A stretch of 43,861 nucleotides of DNA from Streptomyces diastatochromogenes (GCA_001550305.1 LRTP01000351.1:1-43861), one strand, 5' to 3'; positions 14,992 to 23,019 are shown, counted from the stretch's first letter. Numbers and translations: made by a program. Notes: generated from the letters alone by a model not told the origin.

Positions 14992-15180
14992 ATGCCCGTC
15001 TACCGGCGCTTCCGCAACGTGATCCGTATCGGCCCCGTCGAGGTCGGCACCTACTTCGACGGCCGCGGACGCAACCGGCACACGGCGGCCTGCACCGCCC
15101 CCGGCTGCGGCTTCTCCACCGACTACAACGACCGCGCCGCCGCCGAACTCGCCGCCCGCACGCACCGCTGCCAGCCCTAG
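14992..15180 (+). CDS. Mobile element transfer protein, 62 aa
   Basis: The product MPVYRRFRNVIRIGPVEVGT and the following DGRGRNRHTA match the short protein annotated as mobile element transfer protein in many Streptomyces AICEs. CTAPGCGFSTDYN and a final HRC form a possible Cys3His zinc site. It is a candidate Spd-type accessory for spreading. AGAAGGGAC lies before the ATG. Confidence 0.75.
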   Translation: MPVYRRFRNVIRIGPVEVGTYFDGRGRNRHTAACTAPGCGFSTDYNDRAAAELAARTHRCQP

Positions 15181-15189
15181 GAGACCCCG

Positions 15190-15345
15190 ATGGACGTTCC
15201 GCTCTGGCTCGCCCTGATCGTCATCGGCTGGCTCGGCGTCAAGCTCGCCCGCCCGCCCTGGTGGCTCGTAGCCGTGCTCCTGCTCGGCGGCTACCTCCTC
15301 GCCCACAGCTTCCTCGGCCCCGCCGTCGGCGCGGCCGTCAAGTAG
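15190..15345 (+). CDS. Small hydrophobic spread-type protein, 51 aa
   Basis: This short ORF (MDVPLWLALIVIGWLGVKLA) has two membrane segments separated by RPPWW, and ends AVGAAVK. GGAGACC lies before ATG 15190. It sits between two other spread-type genes with tight spacing, so a membrane role in intramycelial spread is inferred from position. Confidence 0.65.
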   Translation: MDVPLWLALIVIGWLGVKLARPPWWLVAVLLLGGYLLAHSFLGPAVGAAVK

Positions 15346-15369
15346 CCCCACCCGAAGGGAGAAAAGCTC

Positions 15370-15678
15370 GTGTTCACCCCGAAGTACCCGACGCCCGACA
15401 CCGCCCCGCCCCCGGCGGCCCCCATGCCGGCCCCGGCCGCGAACACCCCGGTGACCTCGGCCCCCGCCCCGGCTCCGGTATCGCAGGCCCCGGCACGGCC
15501 CACCGTCCAGCTCACGCCCGGCACCGTCGTCGCCCTCGTCGGTGGCGGTACCGCTGTGGTCCTCGTTGTGGGCGCGGTCCTGGTCTCGCTGCTCCTGGCG
15601 GTCGCCATCACCGGCGTTTCCGTCGCCCTGGTCGCGGTCGTGCTCCGCCTGCTGCTCAAGGACCTGCACAACCGCTAA
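15370..15678 (+). CDS. SpdB-like membrane protein, 102 aa
   Basis: GTG 15370 is preceded by GAAGGGAG. The first half is Pro/Ala-rich and disordered (TAPPPAAPMPAPAAN). The second half is a long double hydrophobic region (VVALVGGGTAVVLVVGAVLV and LLLAVAITGVSVALVAVVLR) with a basic C-terminus. This matches the small SpdB-like proteins of AICEs and conjugative Streptomyces plasmids, which assist spreading through septa. Confidence 0.7.
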   Translation: MFTPKYPTPDTAPPPAAPMPAPAANTPVTSAPAPAPVSQAPARPTVQLTPGTVVALVGGGTAVVLVVGAVLVSLLLAVAITGVSVALVAVVLRLLLKDLHNR

Positions 15679-15771
15679 CCGGCCCCCGGAGCGGCCTCGG
15701 TCGCCAAACTTCCGCCGCTCCGGGCGCCTCACCACCTTCCAGATCCAACGGACCGAAAGGGAAGCCCCATC

Positions 15772-15954
15772 ATGCCTCAGCGCGCCCAGAACACACCCGT
15801 CTGCCGTGACTGCGACGGCTTCGCCACTGCCGCCATCACCACCGGCACCCGTGACCGCAACGGCTCGCGGACCACCCTCCGTGTCATCTGCCGGACCTGC
15901 CAGGGCACGGGCCACACCGCCCCCGTCGCCGTCCTCGCCCGGACGGGACGGTGA
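15772..15954 (+). CDS. Mini zinc-ribbon protein, 60 aa
   Basis: The product contains CRDCDGFATA near the N-terminus and CRTCQGTGHT near the C-terminus, again two CxxCxG units 25 residues apart, with a basic middle (TRDRNGSRTTLRV). It is a second member of the same layout as the 58-aa protein at 14070. Its stop overlaps the next start (GTGA at 15951). It is probably a zinc-binding accessory protein of the element. Confidence 0.65.
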   Translation: MPQRAQNTPVCRDCDGFATAAITTGTRDRNGSRTTLRVICRTCQGTGHTAPVAVLARTGR

Positions 15955-16130
15955 CGGCCGTGGCTCTCCTCGACTGGCGCTTCCCCGAGCACTTCGACCA
16001 CACCGGCGACCAGCCGTGCGTGATCTGCACCAAGCCCACCCCGCTGCGCTCCGACCGGGGCAGGCCCGTCCACAAGGTCTGTGCCGAGGACTGGATCGAC
16101 CGCCACAGCAACAACACGGAGGACCAGTGA
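15951..16130 (+). CDS. Mini Cys-rich protein, 59 aa
   Basis: GTG 15951 forms a GTGA overlap with the previous gene; GTG 15960 is an alternative start. The product has CVICTKPTPLRSDRGRPVHK and then VCAEDW, giving CxxC, His and Cys as possible zinc ligands, as in small HNH- or DksA-like ribbons. Its stop overlaps the methyltransferase start (TGATG at 16128-16132). It is too short for the track but supported by the two overlaps and high third-position GC. Confidence 0.6.
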   Translation: MTAVALLDWRFPEHFDHTGDQPCVICTKPTPLRSDRGRPVHKVCAEDWIDRHSNNTEDQ

Positions 16131-16828
16131 TGGCCGGGGCACGACCGCGCGTTCTGGACCTGTACTCCTGCTCCGGTGGCGCCGGCAAGGGCTACGAGTG
16201 GGCCGGGTTCGAGGTCGATGGCTGCGACATCGCCGACCGCCCCCGCTACCCCTTCCCCTACCACCGGGGTGACGCCCTCGGATACCTCGCCCGCTTGATC
16301 GCCACGGGCGAGATCGAGCGCTACAGCCTCGTCCACGCCTCTCCGCCCTGCCAGGCCGGTTGCGGCCTGACCGTGGGCACCAACCAGTCCCAGGGCTGGG
16401 GCGGCACCCACGTCGACCTGGTGGCGCCCACCCGCGAACTCCTTGACCGCACCGGGCTGCCGTACGTGATCGAGCAGCCGAACGGACGCGCGAGGATCCG
16501 CAAGGACCTGTCCCTGTGCGGAGAGATGTTCGGCCTGGGCGTGCTGCGGCACCGGAACTTCGAACTCGGCCGCTGGGGCGTCATGCAGCCGGCCCACCCC
16601 CGCCACCGTGGCTACGTGCGCGGCTGGCGCCACGGTGTCTACCGCGACGACCCCTATGTGGCGGCGTATGGCGACGGCGGCGGCAAGGCCACCGTCCCGG
16701 AGATGCAGCACGCGATGGGCATCACTTGGACCGACGTCCACGAGGAACTCACCGAAGCCATCCCGCCCGCCTACACGCGGTGGATCGGCACCGCCTTCAT
16801 GACCGCCCGGCAAGAGGTGATCGTGTGA
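16130..16828 (+). CDS. Short C5-cytosine-methyltransferase-like SAM-dependent methyltransferase
   Basis: The 232-aa product starts with motif I (VLDLYSCSGGAGKGYEWAGF, SAM binding) and carries motif IV SPPCQ at about residues 69-73, including the catalytic Cys of DNA C5-methyltransferases. Motif VI is changed: ENV is replaced by VIEQPNG. No target-recognition domain or QxRxR motif is evident, and 232 aa is shorter than typical enzymes. It is embedded by overlaps between a zinc-ribbon gene and the replication initiator. It might methylate the element against host restriction, or a nucleotide or other substrate. Confidence 0.75.
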   Translation: MAGARPRVLDLYSCSGGAGKGYEWAGFEVDGCDIADRPRYPFPYHRGDALGYLARLIATGEIERYSLVHASPPCQAGCGLTVGTNQSQGWGGTHVDLVAPTRELLDRTGLPYVIEQPNGRARIRKDLSLCGEMFGLGVLRHRNFELGRWGVMQPAHPRHRGYVRGWRHGVYRDDPYVAAYGDGGGKATVPEMQHAMGITWTDVHEELTEAIPPAYTRWIGTAFMTARQEVIV

Positions 16829-18255
16829 CCGACACCGCCACCGCGGCGGGTCTCGACCCGGCCACCCTCGGCGACGTGCTGAGGGTGGCCGGCTCGGCCG
16901 ACTTCGACCGCTGGCAGGACCAGATCCGCCGCACCGGCGGCTGCTCCGACCCGATCCGCCTCACCGGCGCGACGAAGACGATCGACCCGACCACCAAAAC
17001 TGTTCTCCACTCCTACACGACCGAGCACGAGCCGGGCGGCATGCTCCGGGTGGCCTGCGGCAACCGCCGTGCCTCGCGCTGCCCGGCCTGTGCCTGGACC
17101 TACGCCGGCGACACCTACCACCTGATCCGCGCCGGACTGACCGGAGATCCGGACAAGGGCACCCCGCACACCGTGCGCGATCACCCCCGCGTCTTCGCCA
17201 CCCTCACCGCACCCTCGTTCGGGCCCGTCCACAACCGCCCCGGCAACCGGCCCTGCCGCTGCGGCCACCGCCACCTGGAGGACGCGCCCGAACTCGGCAC
17301 CCCGCTCGACCCGACCACCTACGACTACGCGGGCGCCGTGCTGTGGAACAACCACGCCTCCGACCTGTGGCGCTACTTCACGATCTACCTCCGCCGCGAG
17401 ATCGCAAAGCGAGCCGGCCTCACCCAGAAGGACGCCCACGAACAGTCCCGCGTCTCCTTCGGCAAGGTCGCCGAATACCAGAAGCGCGGCGCCGTCCACT
17501 TCCACGCCGTGATCCGCTTCGACGGACCGGACGGACCCGACACCCCGCCCCCGTACTGGGCCACCCTCGACCTACTCACCGACGCCATCCGCGCCGCCGC
17601 TGCCCGCGTCGCGGTCGACGTACCCCCGGCCCGATACCGGCCGGACCCCAACCAACCGGCCCGCACTCAGCCGGCTCGGGTCCTGCGCTGGGGCGCACAG
17701 CTCGACGTCCAGCAGATCAAAGCCTTCGGCGACGGCGAGGAACTCACCGAACAGGCCGTGGCCTCCTACGTCGCCAAGTACGCCACCAAGGCAGCCGAGA
17801 CCACCGGTGCCGTGGACCGCCGGATCGGCAACAAGGAAGCCCTCGTGCTGCTCGACGTGCCCGACCACCCCCGCCGGCTGATGGAAGCCTGCCTCGACCT
17901 GCACACGCTCTACCCCGACCGGAAGCTACGGGACTGGGCCCACATGCTCGGCTTCCGCGGCCACTTCTCCACCAAGTCCCGCCGCTACTCCACCACCCTC
18001 GGCGCGCTGCGCCAGGTCCGCGCCGACTACCGCGCTGCCCAGCAACGCGCCGCCCTCGGCCTCCCCGAGCCCGACGACAACCCGGAGGCAACCACCCTCG
18101 TGCTCTCCCACTGGACCTACGCCGGCCACGGCTACACCCCCGGCGAATCCTGGCTCGCCGCCAACATCCACCGGGACATCCAACTCAACCGCGAAACCGC
18201 ACGTGAAGCGCTCGCCGACTTGAACGGAGGTGATCTCGATGACTCGCAAGGTTGA
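16825..18255 (+). CDS. RepSA-like replication initiator (HUH family)
   Basis: GTG 16825 overlaps the methyltransferase stop by 4 bases. The 476-aa protein has an N-terminal CGNRRASRCPACAWTYAGDT zinc-like motif (about 77-96), a metal-binding HFH in RGAVHFHAVIRF (about 222) and a tyrosine motif SYVAKYATKA (about 312). This matches rolling-circle initiators of pSAM2-type elements, which nick one strand at the double-strand origin and bind it through tyrosine. It allows the excised element to replicate before transfer. The origin itself, often inside or near rep, was not identified. Confidence 0.9.
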   Translation: MTDTATAAGLDPATLGDVLRVAGSADFDRWQDQIRRTGGCSDPIRLTGATKTIDPTTKTVLHSYTTEHEPGGMLRVACGNRRASRCPACAWTYAGDTYHLIRAGLTGDPDKGTPHTVRDHPRVFATLTAPSFGPVHNRPGNRPCRCGHRHLEDAPELGTPLDPTTYDYAGAVLWNNHASDLWRYFTIYLRREIAKRAGLTQKDAHEQSRVSFGKVAEYQKRGAVHFHAVIRFDGPDGPDTPPPYWATLDLLTDAIRAAAARVAVDVPPARYRPDPNQPARTQPARVLRWGAQLDVQQIKAFGDGEELTEQAVASYVAKYATKAAETTGAVDRRIGNKEALVLLDVPDHPRRLMEACLDLHTLYPDRKLRDWAHMLGFRGHFSTKSRRYSTTLGALRQVRADYRAAQQRAALGLPEPDDNPEATTLVLSHWTYAGHGYTPGESWLAANIHRDIQLNRETAREALADLNGGDLDDSQG

Positions 18256-18376
18256 GCGGACAACCCGCAAGCCGGTCATGACGAAGGATGAGTGGATCGC
18301 AAAGCACCTTCGCCATGCGCCGGCGCGGGATGAGGAGTGGGTACACCGCCTCCTTGTTCTGCAAGGGAGGGCCTAG
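18239..18376 (+). CDS. 45-aa basic protein in xis position, candidate directionality factor
   Basis: ATG 18239 overlaps the end of rep by 17 bases and has a near-perfect CGGAGGTGATC ribosome site. The product MTRKVERTTRKPVMTKDEWI continues AKHLRHAPARDEEWVHRLLV and ends LQGRA. It is basic and predicted helical. In pSAM2 the excisionase Xis is encoded exactly between repSA and int. The integrase here is a serine recombinase, whose directionality factors are not homologous to tyrosine-type Xis. The assignment is therefore positional inference only. Confidence 0.6.
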   Translation: MTRKVERTTRKPVMTKDEWIAKHLRHAPARDEEWVHRLLVLQGRA

Positions 18377-18378
18377 CT

Positions 18379-19803
18379 GTGGCTGCTCCCAGGGTTGCGG
18401 TCTACACGCGAATCTCCCGGGACGATGAGGGCGAGGGGCTCGGGGTCGCGCGGCAGCGTCAGGATTGCGAACGCTTGACGGATCTCCGGGGATGGGCTGT
18501 TGCCAAGATCTATGAGGACAACGATGTATCCGCGTACAAGCGGAACGTTCGGCGACCTGAGTTCGAGTTGATGTTGAGCGACTTAGCGGACGGGCTGGTT
18601 GACGGAGTCGTGGCCTATGACCTCGATCGGCTCGCCCGCCAGCCGAAAGACCTCGAGCGCCTCATCGATCTGTATGACGCGCGCAGGCGGCGCGTGTTCG
18701 CCACCGTCACCAACGACGTGAACTTGGGCACGGCCGACGGTCGAACCATGGCACGCGTCATGGTGGCGTTCGCCAACAAGTCGTCTCACGACGCGTCCCG
18801 CCGTATTCAGCGCAAGCACCTTGAACTCGCGCGACAGGGGAAGTCCAGCGGCGGGCCGGCTCCCTACGGATGGCAGAGAGACGGACGCAAGGTCGACGCC
18901 GTTGCCGCAGAGCACATCCGCGCTGCGCAGAAGCAGTTGCTGGCTGGCGTACGGATTGGAACCATCCGCACGGACTGGCAGCGTCGAGGGTTGGTCCATC
19001 CCCGAGAGGGCACTACTCGGCTCCCTCATCACCTTGTGGAACGCATGCTGACCAACCCGCGACTATGCGGCTACCGCACCTACCGGGGCGAAGTCCTCCT
19101 CGACGACGACGGACACCCGGTCATCGGCGCGTGGGAGCCGATCAACACCGTCGAAGAATGGGAGGCGGTGTGCGCTGTGGTCGCGGAACGCAAGAAGAAG
19201 CAACCTGGTCGCTCGCTGGCTCGGAAGTATCTGCTGTCCGGGATCGTCCGCTGCGGACTCTGCCACGCCAAGATTCGAGGCCAGGTGAACAGGCGCCGGA
19301 ACCCGAACTCCAAGTGTGCCAGTTTCAGCTATCAGTGCTCCGTGGTGAATGGCGGCTGCGGCAGGGTGGGACGTGCTGGGGAAGCTGTCGACGAGTTCGT
19401 CATCAGCCTCGTCCTTGCCGAGCAGCGGGAGAGAGCTGCAAGCACCACCGTTCAAGAGAGCGAGCCGTGGCCCAACGCGTCCGAGCTCGCTGATGTTGAG
19501 GCGGACATTGCTGCCCTGACGCAGGCTGCAAAGGCCAAAAAGATCACCGTCTCGACCCTGTTGCAGCTTCTGCCGGATCTAGAATGGCGGCGAGACGAAT
19601 TGAAGCTAGAGCGTGGACGTTTCAGCAAGGCACGGCAGCAGACCGCTTCTCTGAGCGTCGACACTCTTGAGGACTTTCTGTCTCTCCCGCTTGAACGCCA
19701 GCAAGCGTTGATCCTGCATAGCCTCTCGACAATCTTGATTCACCCGGTGGGGAGGGGAGCGCGCAGGTTCGACCCGAGCTTGATCGAGCCCGTGTGGCGC
19801 TGA
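18379..19803 (+). CDS. Large serine recombinase (integrase)
   Basis: I chose GTG 18379, with AGGGAGG 8 bases upstream and two bases after the previous stop. The 474-aa product has the resolvase domain with VAVYTRISRDDEGEGLG, catalytic Ser at residue 13, and RQRQDCERL. A recombinase domain follows (GPAPYGWQRDGRKV), then a zinc ribbon (CGLCHAKIRG and CSVVNGGCG, about 292-330). A coiled-coil region (about 370-420) and a C-terminal segment complete it. Such enzymes integrate DNA between short attP and attB sites without host factors. It lies at the right end of the element, as expected if attP is next to it. Confidence 0.92.
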   Translation: MAAPRVAVYTRISRDDEGEGLGVARQRQDCERLTDLRGWAVAKIYEDNDVSAYKRNVRRPEFELMLSDLADGLVDGVVAYDLDRLARQPKDLERLIDLYDARRRRVFATVTNDVNLGTADGRTMARVMVAFANKSSHDASRRIQRKHLELARQGKSSGGPAPYGWQRDGRKVDAVAAEHIRAAQKQLLAGVRIGTIRTDWQRRGLVHPREGTTRLPHHLVERMLTNPRLCGYRTYRGEVLLDDDGHPVIGAWEPINTVEEWEAVCAVVAERKKKQPGRSLARKYLLSGIVRCGLCHAKIRGQVNRRRNPNSKCASFSYQCSVVNGGCGRVGRAGEAVDEFVISLVLAEQRERAASTTVQESEPWPNASELADVEADIAALTQAAKAKKITVSTLLQLLPDLEWRRDELKLERGRFSKARQQTASLSVDTLEDFLSLPLERQQALILHSLSTILIHPVGRGARRFDPSLIEPVWR

Positions 19804-19837
19804 CCACAACCTGATTCGCCTATCACTGACCCTGGAC

Positions 19838-19864
19838 GCGAGGCCGTGCCCCTGCCGGCCTCGC
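19838..19864 (+). terminator. Hairpin terminator after integrase
   Basis: The 9-bp perfect stem GCGAGGCCG/CGGCCTCGC with a 9-base loop lies 34 bases after the integrase stop. It probably marks the end of the AICE transcript. Confidence 0.65.
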
Positions 19865-20102
19865 TTCCGCCGTTCCTCCGCATCGGCTGTCGCGCTGACC
19901 TGCGTGTATGAGGCGTTCGCAACTACCCTCATTCAGTCAACTACGCCTGGAGTGTTCTGCCTCCGGTGCATAAGTCGGGAGAGGCACCCAAGGCGAACAA
20001 GGAAGCGCTCTGACCTGCGGTTCCGTAACCGTCTCCGCAGGCTGAACGCGTCAGCCGCTGCCCGTCCCCGAACGGCGACTCGGTCCCGCGGGGGATGGAG
20101 AA
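19865..20102. other. Gap that should hold the right attachment junction
   Basis: No gene is seen. CCTGCGG...CCGCAGG at about 20015-20042 is an imperfect hairpin. The AICE right junction is expected here, but the short core of a serine-recombinase site cannot be identified by eye. Confidence 0.35.
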
Positions 20103-20133
20103 GGCCCCCGGCAGTGGTTCAGTGCCGGGGGCC
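20103..20133 (-). terminator. Terminator of the Yip1-type gene
   Basis: The 11-bp perfect stem GGCCCCCGGCA/TGCCGGGGGCC with a 9-base loop lies 46 bases beyond the stop of the minus-strand gene at 20179. Confidence 0.75.
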
Positions 20134-20178
20134 CTCTCAATACGTGCTCGACCGTACGCGGCGTACCGCGCGTCCTCG

Positions 20179-21195
20179 CTAGAACGTGCCCAGCTTGATG
20201 ATCGACAGGATCGCGATCAGCTGGATCGCCGACGCGGCCAGTGCCTTCGGCCACGGGAGGTCGTGGGACCTGCTGACCATGAGGGTCAGCAGGGCGCCCG
20301 CCGCGACCCAGGTCGCCCAGCCGAGGAGCTGCACGAAGGACGCGTCGCCGCCGAAGAACATGGCGACGATCAGGCGCGGGGTGTCCGTGATGGACATGAT
20401 CAGCATGGAGAGGCCGACCGTGGGCTGCCATGCCCCGTCGCCGCCCAGCTGACGAGCCAGGGTGTGGGTGACCACGCCCAGGATGAACGTGCTGATGACT
20501 ATCGCCACGGCCGTCGTCAGGACGATCGGGACGGCGTTGGAGAGGGTGGCGTTTATGGCGTCCTTGCGGGCGCCGTCGAAGCCGAAGACGGCCAGCAGGC
20601 CGTAGAGGAACGTCACGATCAGGGCCGGGGCCCACATCGTGTAGTCGCGCATCTGCAGGAAGGTGTGGTTGGGGGCCGTGACGATGCCCCTCAGCAGGTC
20701 CTTCCAGTGCAGACGGGGGCCGATCGGCGGGGCCGCCGCCTGGCCGGCGCGGTAGGTCCCGCCCTGGGTGTAGGGGTCCTCGCCGACCGAGAAGGCCTGG
20801 GTGTGACCAGGGCTGTTCGCCGCGTACGGGTCGGGGCCCTGCTGCGGGTGACCGTCGCCGAAGTACTCGGGCTCGCCGTGGCCGCCGGCTCCGCCACCGT
20901 TCGCCTGGGGCCAGCCCGGCTGTCCGCCGCTGTGCTGCCGCCCGCCGCCGTACTGCTGACCCCCGTACGGCTGCTGCTGCGAGGGCGCGGGCGGGTAGCC
21001 GTACGGCTGCTGGCCTCCCTGGGGAGCCTGCTGTCCGTACGACGGTCGGTGTTGTTGCGGTCGCGCTTGCGGGGCTCGGTCGTCCCGGCCGCGTCCGATC
21101 CTGAATCCAGCCACGTAATCGAACGTACCTGGTCCCGCACTGTGACGTGCGGGGTGCGGGCCATCGGAGGGGGGTTTGGGTCCGAGCTGTGACAT
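20179..21195 (-). CDS. Yip1-domain integral membrane protein with Gln/Gly/Pro-rich N-terminus
   Basis: The first 165 residues are low-complexity, rich in Gln, Gly, Pro and Tyr (QQPYGGQQYGGGRQH and similar), and probably disordered in the cytoplasm. The C-terminal half is a Yip1-type domain: HWKDLLRGIVTAPNHTFLQM, then about five hydrophobic segments including ALIVTFLYGLLAVFGF, TTAVAIVISTFILGVV, LSMLIMSITDTPRLIV and a final LIAILSIIKLGTF. Bacterial Yip1-like proteins have no settled role. The start could be GTG at 21114 (MAGFRIGRGRDD) in place of ATG 21195. It is the first chromosomal gene right of the AICE. Confidence 0.75.
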   Translation of the reverse strand: MSQLGPKPPSDGPHPARHSAGPGTFDYVAGFRIGRGRDDRAPQARPQQHRPSYGQQAPQGGQQPYGYPPAPSQQQPYGGQQYGGGRQHSGGQPGWPQANGGGAGGHGEPEYFGDGHPQQGPDPYAANSPGHTQAFSVGEDPYTQGGTYRAGQAAAPPIGPRLHWKDLLRGIVTAPNHTFLQMRDYTMWAPALIVTFLYGLLAVFGFDGARKDAINATLSNAVPIVLTTAVAIVISTFILGVVTHTLARQLGGDGAWQPTVGLSMLIMSITDTPRLIVAMFFGGDASFVQLLGWATWVAAGALLTLMVSRSHDLPWPKALAASAIQLIAILSIIKLGTF

Positions 21196-21373
21196 CCCCT
21201 AAGGGGAGGAGCACGGGTGTCCCTTACGGGGCACGGCCCCGGGTTCCGCGGGAGGGCGGAAGCCGGGCCCGTGGGTGCGGGCCCGACTGAAGGACCAGTA
21301 GTCGTGCGAGGAGCCGGCCGGGTCGGCGAACAGAAGACCTTGAAAGGGGGCCAAGGGTGGTACGAGAGTTTGA

Positions 21374-22708
21374 TCAATTCCTGAGGTGGGTGTCGCTGGT
21401 GGTTCGGGAGTCCATTCCAAGGAACTCGGACGTGGAGAACGTGACCGTCGGCTTCGCCGTCACCAGCGCCTCCTTGCTGCCCGCGTACACCGCGACCGTG
21501 TCCTTCGTCTCCCCGTCGTAGGTCCGTACGACCAGGTCCGCCCGCCCGTCCCCGGTGAAGTCGGCGACGGCCAGGACCCGGGTGGTGCCCCGGGCCGGTG
21601 GCGGCACGGTCACCATCCCCGTCGCGGACAGTCCGGACGTACGACCCCGCAGGATCCGCAACTCCGCTCCGCTGGAGACGAGTTCGCTCACGCCGTCCCC
21701 GTCGAAGTCCCCGGCGTCCAGCACCGACCCGGGGGTGCTGATGCTGTCGGGTACGGCGGTGGGGAGGTCGTAGCGCAGATACGTTCCGTCCATCGAGCCG
21801 ACCGCCGCGTCGAGCGCGCGGCCCCTGCCGAAGCGGCCGAGGGCGACGTCGATGCCGCTGGGCAGGGCGGTGCCGGTGCGGGTGGGGCCGGCCGGGCCGC
21901 CGAGGACGAGCGCGGACGTGGCGGGGCCTTCCGCCGTACGGACGAGAAGGTCGTCGTAGCCGTCGCGGTTCACGTCGAGGGCGGGGCCGGTGGGCACGGT
22001 TCCGGGTGAGGGGAGGGGCCTGCCCGCCGCGCGCGGGGCGCCCTTCCTGGTGAACGGGCCGCGCAGATAGCTGAGTCGGCCGTCCGAGGCGTGCACGACC
22101 AGGTCCTCGGCGCCGTCGCCGTCGAAGTCGCCGCACACGGGCTGGTCGGGCCAGTCGTTGCCGGCGCGGGCCCCCTCCGGGATGACCAGCTTGACCGCCT
22201 TGCCGGTGAGGCCGGCCGGGGAGCCGAAGAGGATCTGGAGGGGGACGGGGGGCCGGCCCTGGCCGTCGTACGGCGGGTCCGTCGACACGACGAGATCGGT
22301 GAAGCCGTCCCTGTCCAGGTCGCAGCTCGCCTCCGCGTCGAAGACGGCGGGCGACTGGCCCTTCGTACGGGCCGCTTGGCGCGCCGGGGTGAGCAACTGC
22401 CGTGCGCCGGGCGCGAGTCCATGCGTGGCTCCGGTTCCGTAGACGATCCCGATGCCCGCGTCGTCGCCGTGGGCGTCGTCGGGGCTCTTGACCAGGTCGT
22501 TGAGGACCAGGTCGCGACGGCCGTCGCCGTTGAAGTCGTCGGCGGACTTGCCGCCCTTGCCGCGGGGGACGGGGAGTTGGGCGGGAGCCTTGGCGACGGT
22601 CACGGGTTCATGTCGCGCGGAACCGGTGTTCCCGGTGCCGGCGCATCCCCCGAGCAGCAGTACGCAGCTGACCGCCGCGGCCCGTACACCGGCTTTTCGC
22701 TCGCCCAC
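21374..22708 (-). CDS. FG-GAP/VCBS repeat lipoprotein
   Basis: The 444-aa product has a lipoprotein signal peptide with lipobox LLGGCAG (Cys near residue 22). The mature part carries repeated calcium-binding type loops of FG-GAP/VCBS repeats: DDFNGDGRRDLVLND, CDLDRDGFTDLVVS, GDFDGDGAEDLVVH, LDVNRDGYDDLLVR, GDFDGDGVSELVSS and ADFTGDGRADLVVR, spaced 50-70 residues. These build a seven-bladed beta-propeller like integrin alpha. It is exposed on the outer side of the membrane, with a probable role in binding or cell-wall contact. It is divergent from the tannase-type gene. Confidence 0.85.
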   Translation of the reverse strand: MGERKAGVRAAAVSCVLLLGGCAGTGNTGSARHEPVTVAKAPAQLPVPRGKGGKSADDFNGDGRRDLVLNDLVKSPDDAHGDDAGIGIVYGTGATHGLAPGARQLLTPARQAARTKGQSPAVFDAEASCDLDRDGFTDLVVSTDPPYDGQGRPPVPLQILFGSPAGLTGKAVKLVIPEGARAGNDWPDQPVCGDFDGDGAEDLVVHASDGRLSYLRGPFTRKGAPRAAGRPLPSPGTVPTGPALDVNRDGYDDLLVRTAEGPATSALVLGGPAGPTRTGTALPSGIDVALGRFGRGRALDAAVGSMDGTYLRYDLPTAVPDSISTPGSVLDAGDFDGDGVSELVSSGAELRILRGRTSGLSATGMVTVPPPARGTTRVLAVADFTGDGRADLVVRTYDGETKDTVAVYAGSKEALVTAKPTVTFSTSEFLGMDSRTTSDTHLRN

Positions 22709-22874
22709 CGTTCACCTCATCCGCCCCATGGACAACAACCTCGCCATGATGCGCCGGATTCGACGGGAGCGGAATTGGAGCGACACCGGAGTGGCACCGG
22801 AGCCGCATCGGAGCGGTATCGGGGCGGTGTCGCCAGCTCGGAAAGGGCTGTGTGTCAGCGATGAGTTTTACAGA

Positions 22875-22908
22875 ATTGTTGACAATATTGAGCGGCTCAA
22901 TTTACGTT
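22875..22908 (+). promoter_or_regulatory. Promoter with palindromic operator upstream of tannase-type gene
   Basis: TTGACA (22879-22884) and TACGTT (22903-22908) are spaced 18 bases, close to a vegetative consensus. Between them lies the palindrome ATTGAGCGGCTCAAT (22887-22901, 7+1+7). ATTGTTGACAAT (22875-22886) overlaps the -35 box as a second palindrome. The arrangement suggests a repressor of LacI-type or similar that blocks RNA polymerase. The AT-rich patch stands out in the surrounding DNA. Confidence 0.6.
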
Positions 22909-23019
22909 CGCAAGGACCGGACAAACGGGGGCGGCACCCGGCGTGAAGAGTGGCCCGCGAGCCCCTGACCAGCCGTTTTGGCCGCCTTATGGCTGCCGTG
23001 AACAGGGAGAAGGCTTGCT

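Larger units (their letters stand above)
10936..19864. mobile_element. Actinomycete integrative and conjugative element (AICE) with serine recombinase
   Basis: Gene order matches pSAM2-like AICEs: GntR/KorSA repressor, SCO3933-type protein, FtsK-type DNA translocase, small spread and transfer proteins, RepSA-type initiator, a tiny gene in the xis place, and the integrase. Here the integrase is a large serine recombinase, so the attachment core is expected to be only a few bases and is not recognisable by eye. The right end is probably just after the integrase terminator at 19864; the left end is at or beyond the GntR gene and may be hidden by the IS element. Transfer would be of double-stranded DNA by the FtsK-like protein. 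Confidence 0.8.

Noticed and set aside
13165..16188. 1007-codon minus-strand open frame across the AICE small genes
   Set aside because: It is Arg/Gly-rich low-complexity sequence, opposite several well-supported genes with ribosome sites and stop/start overlaps.
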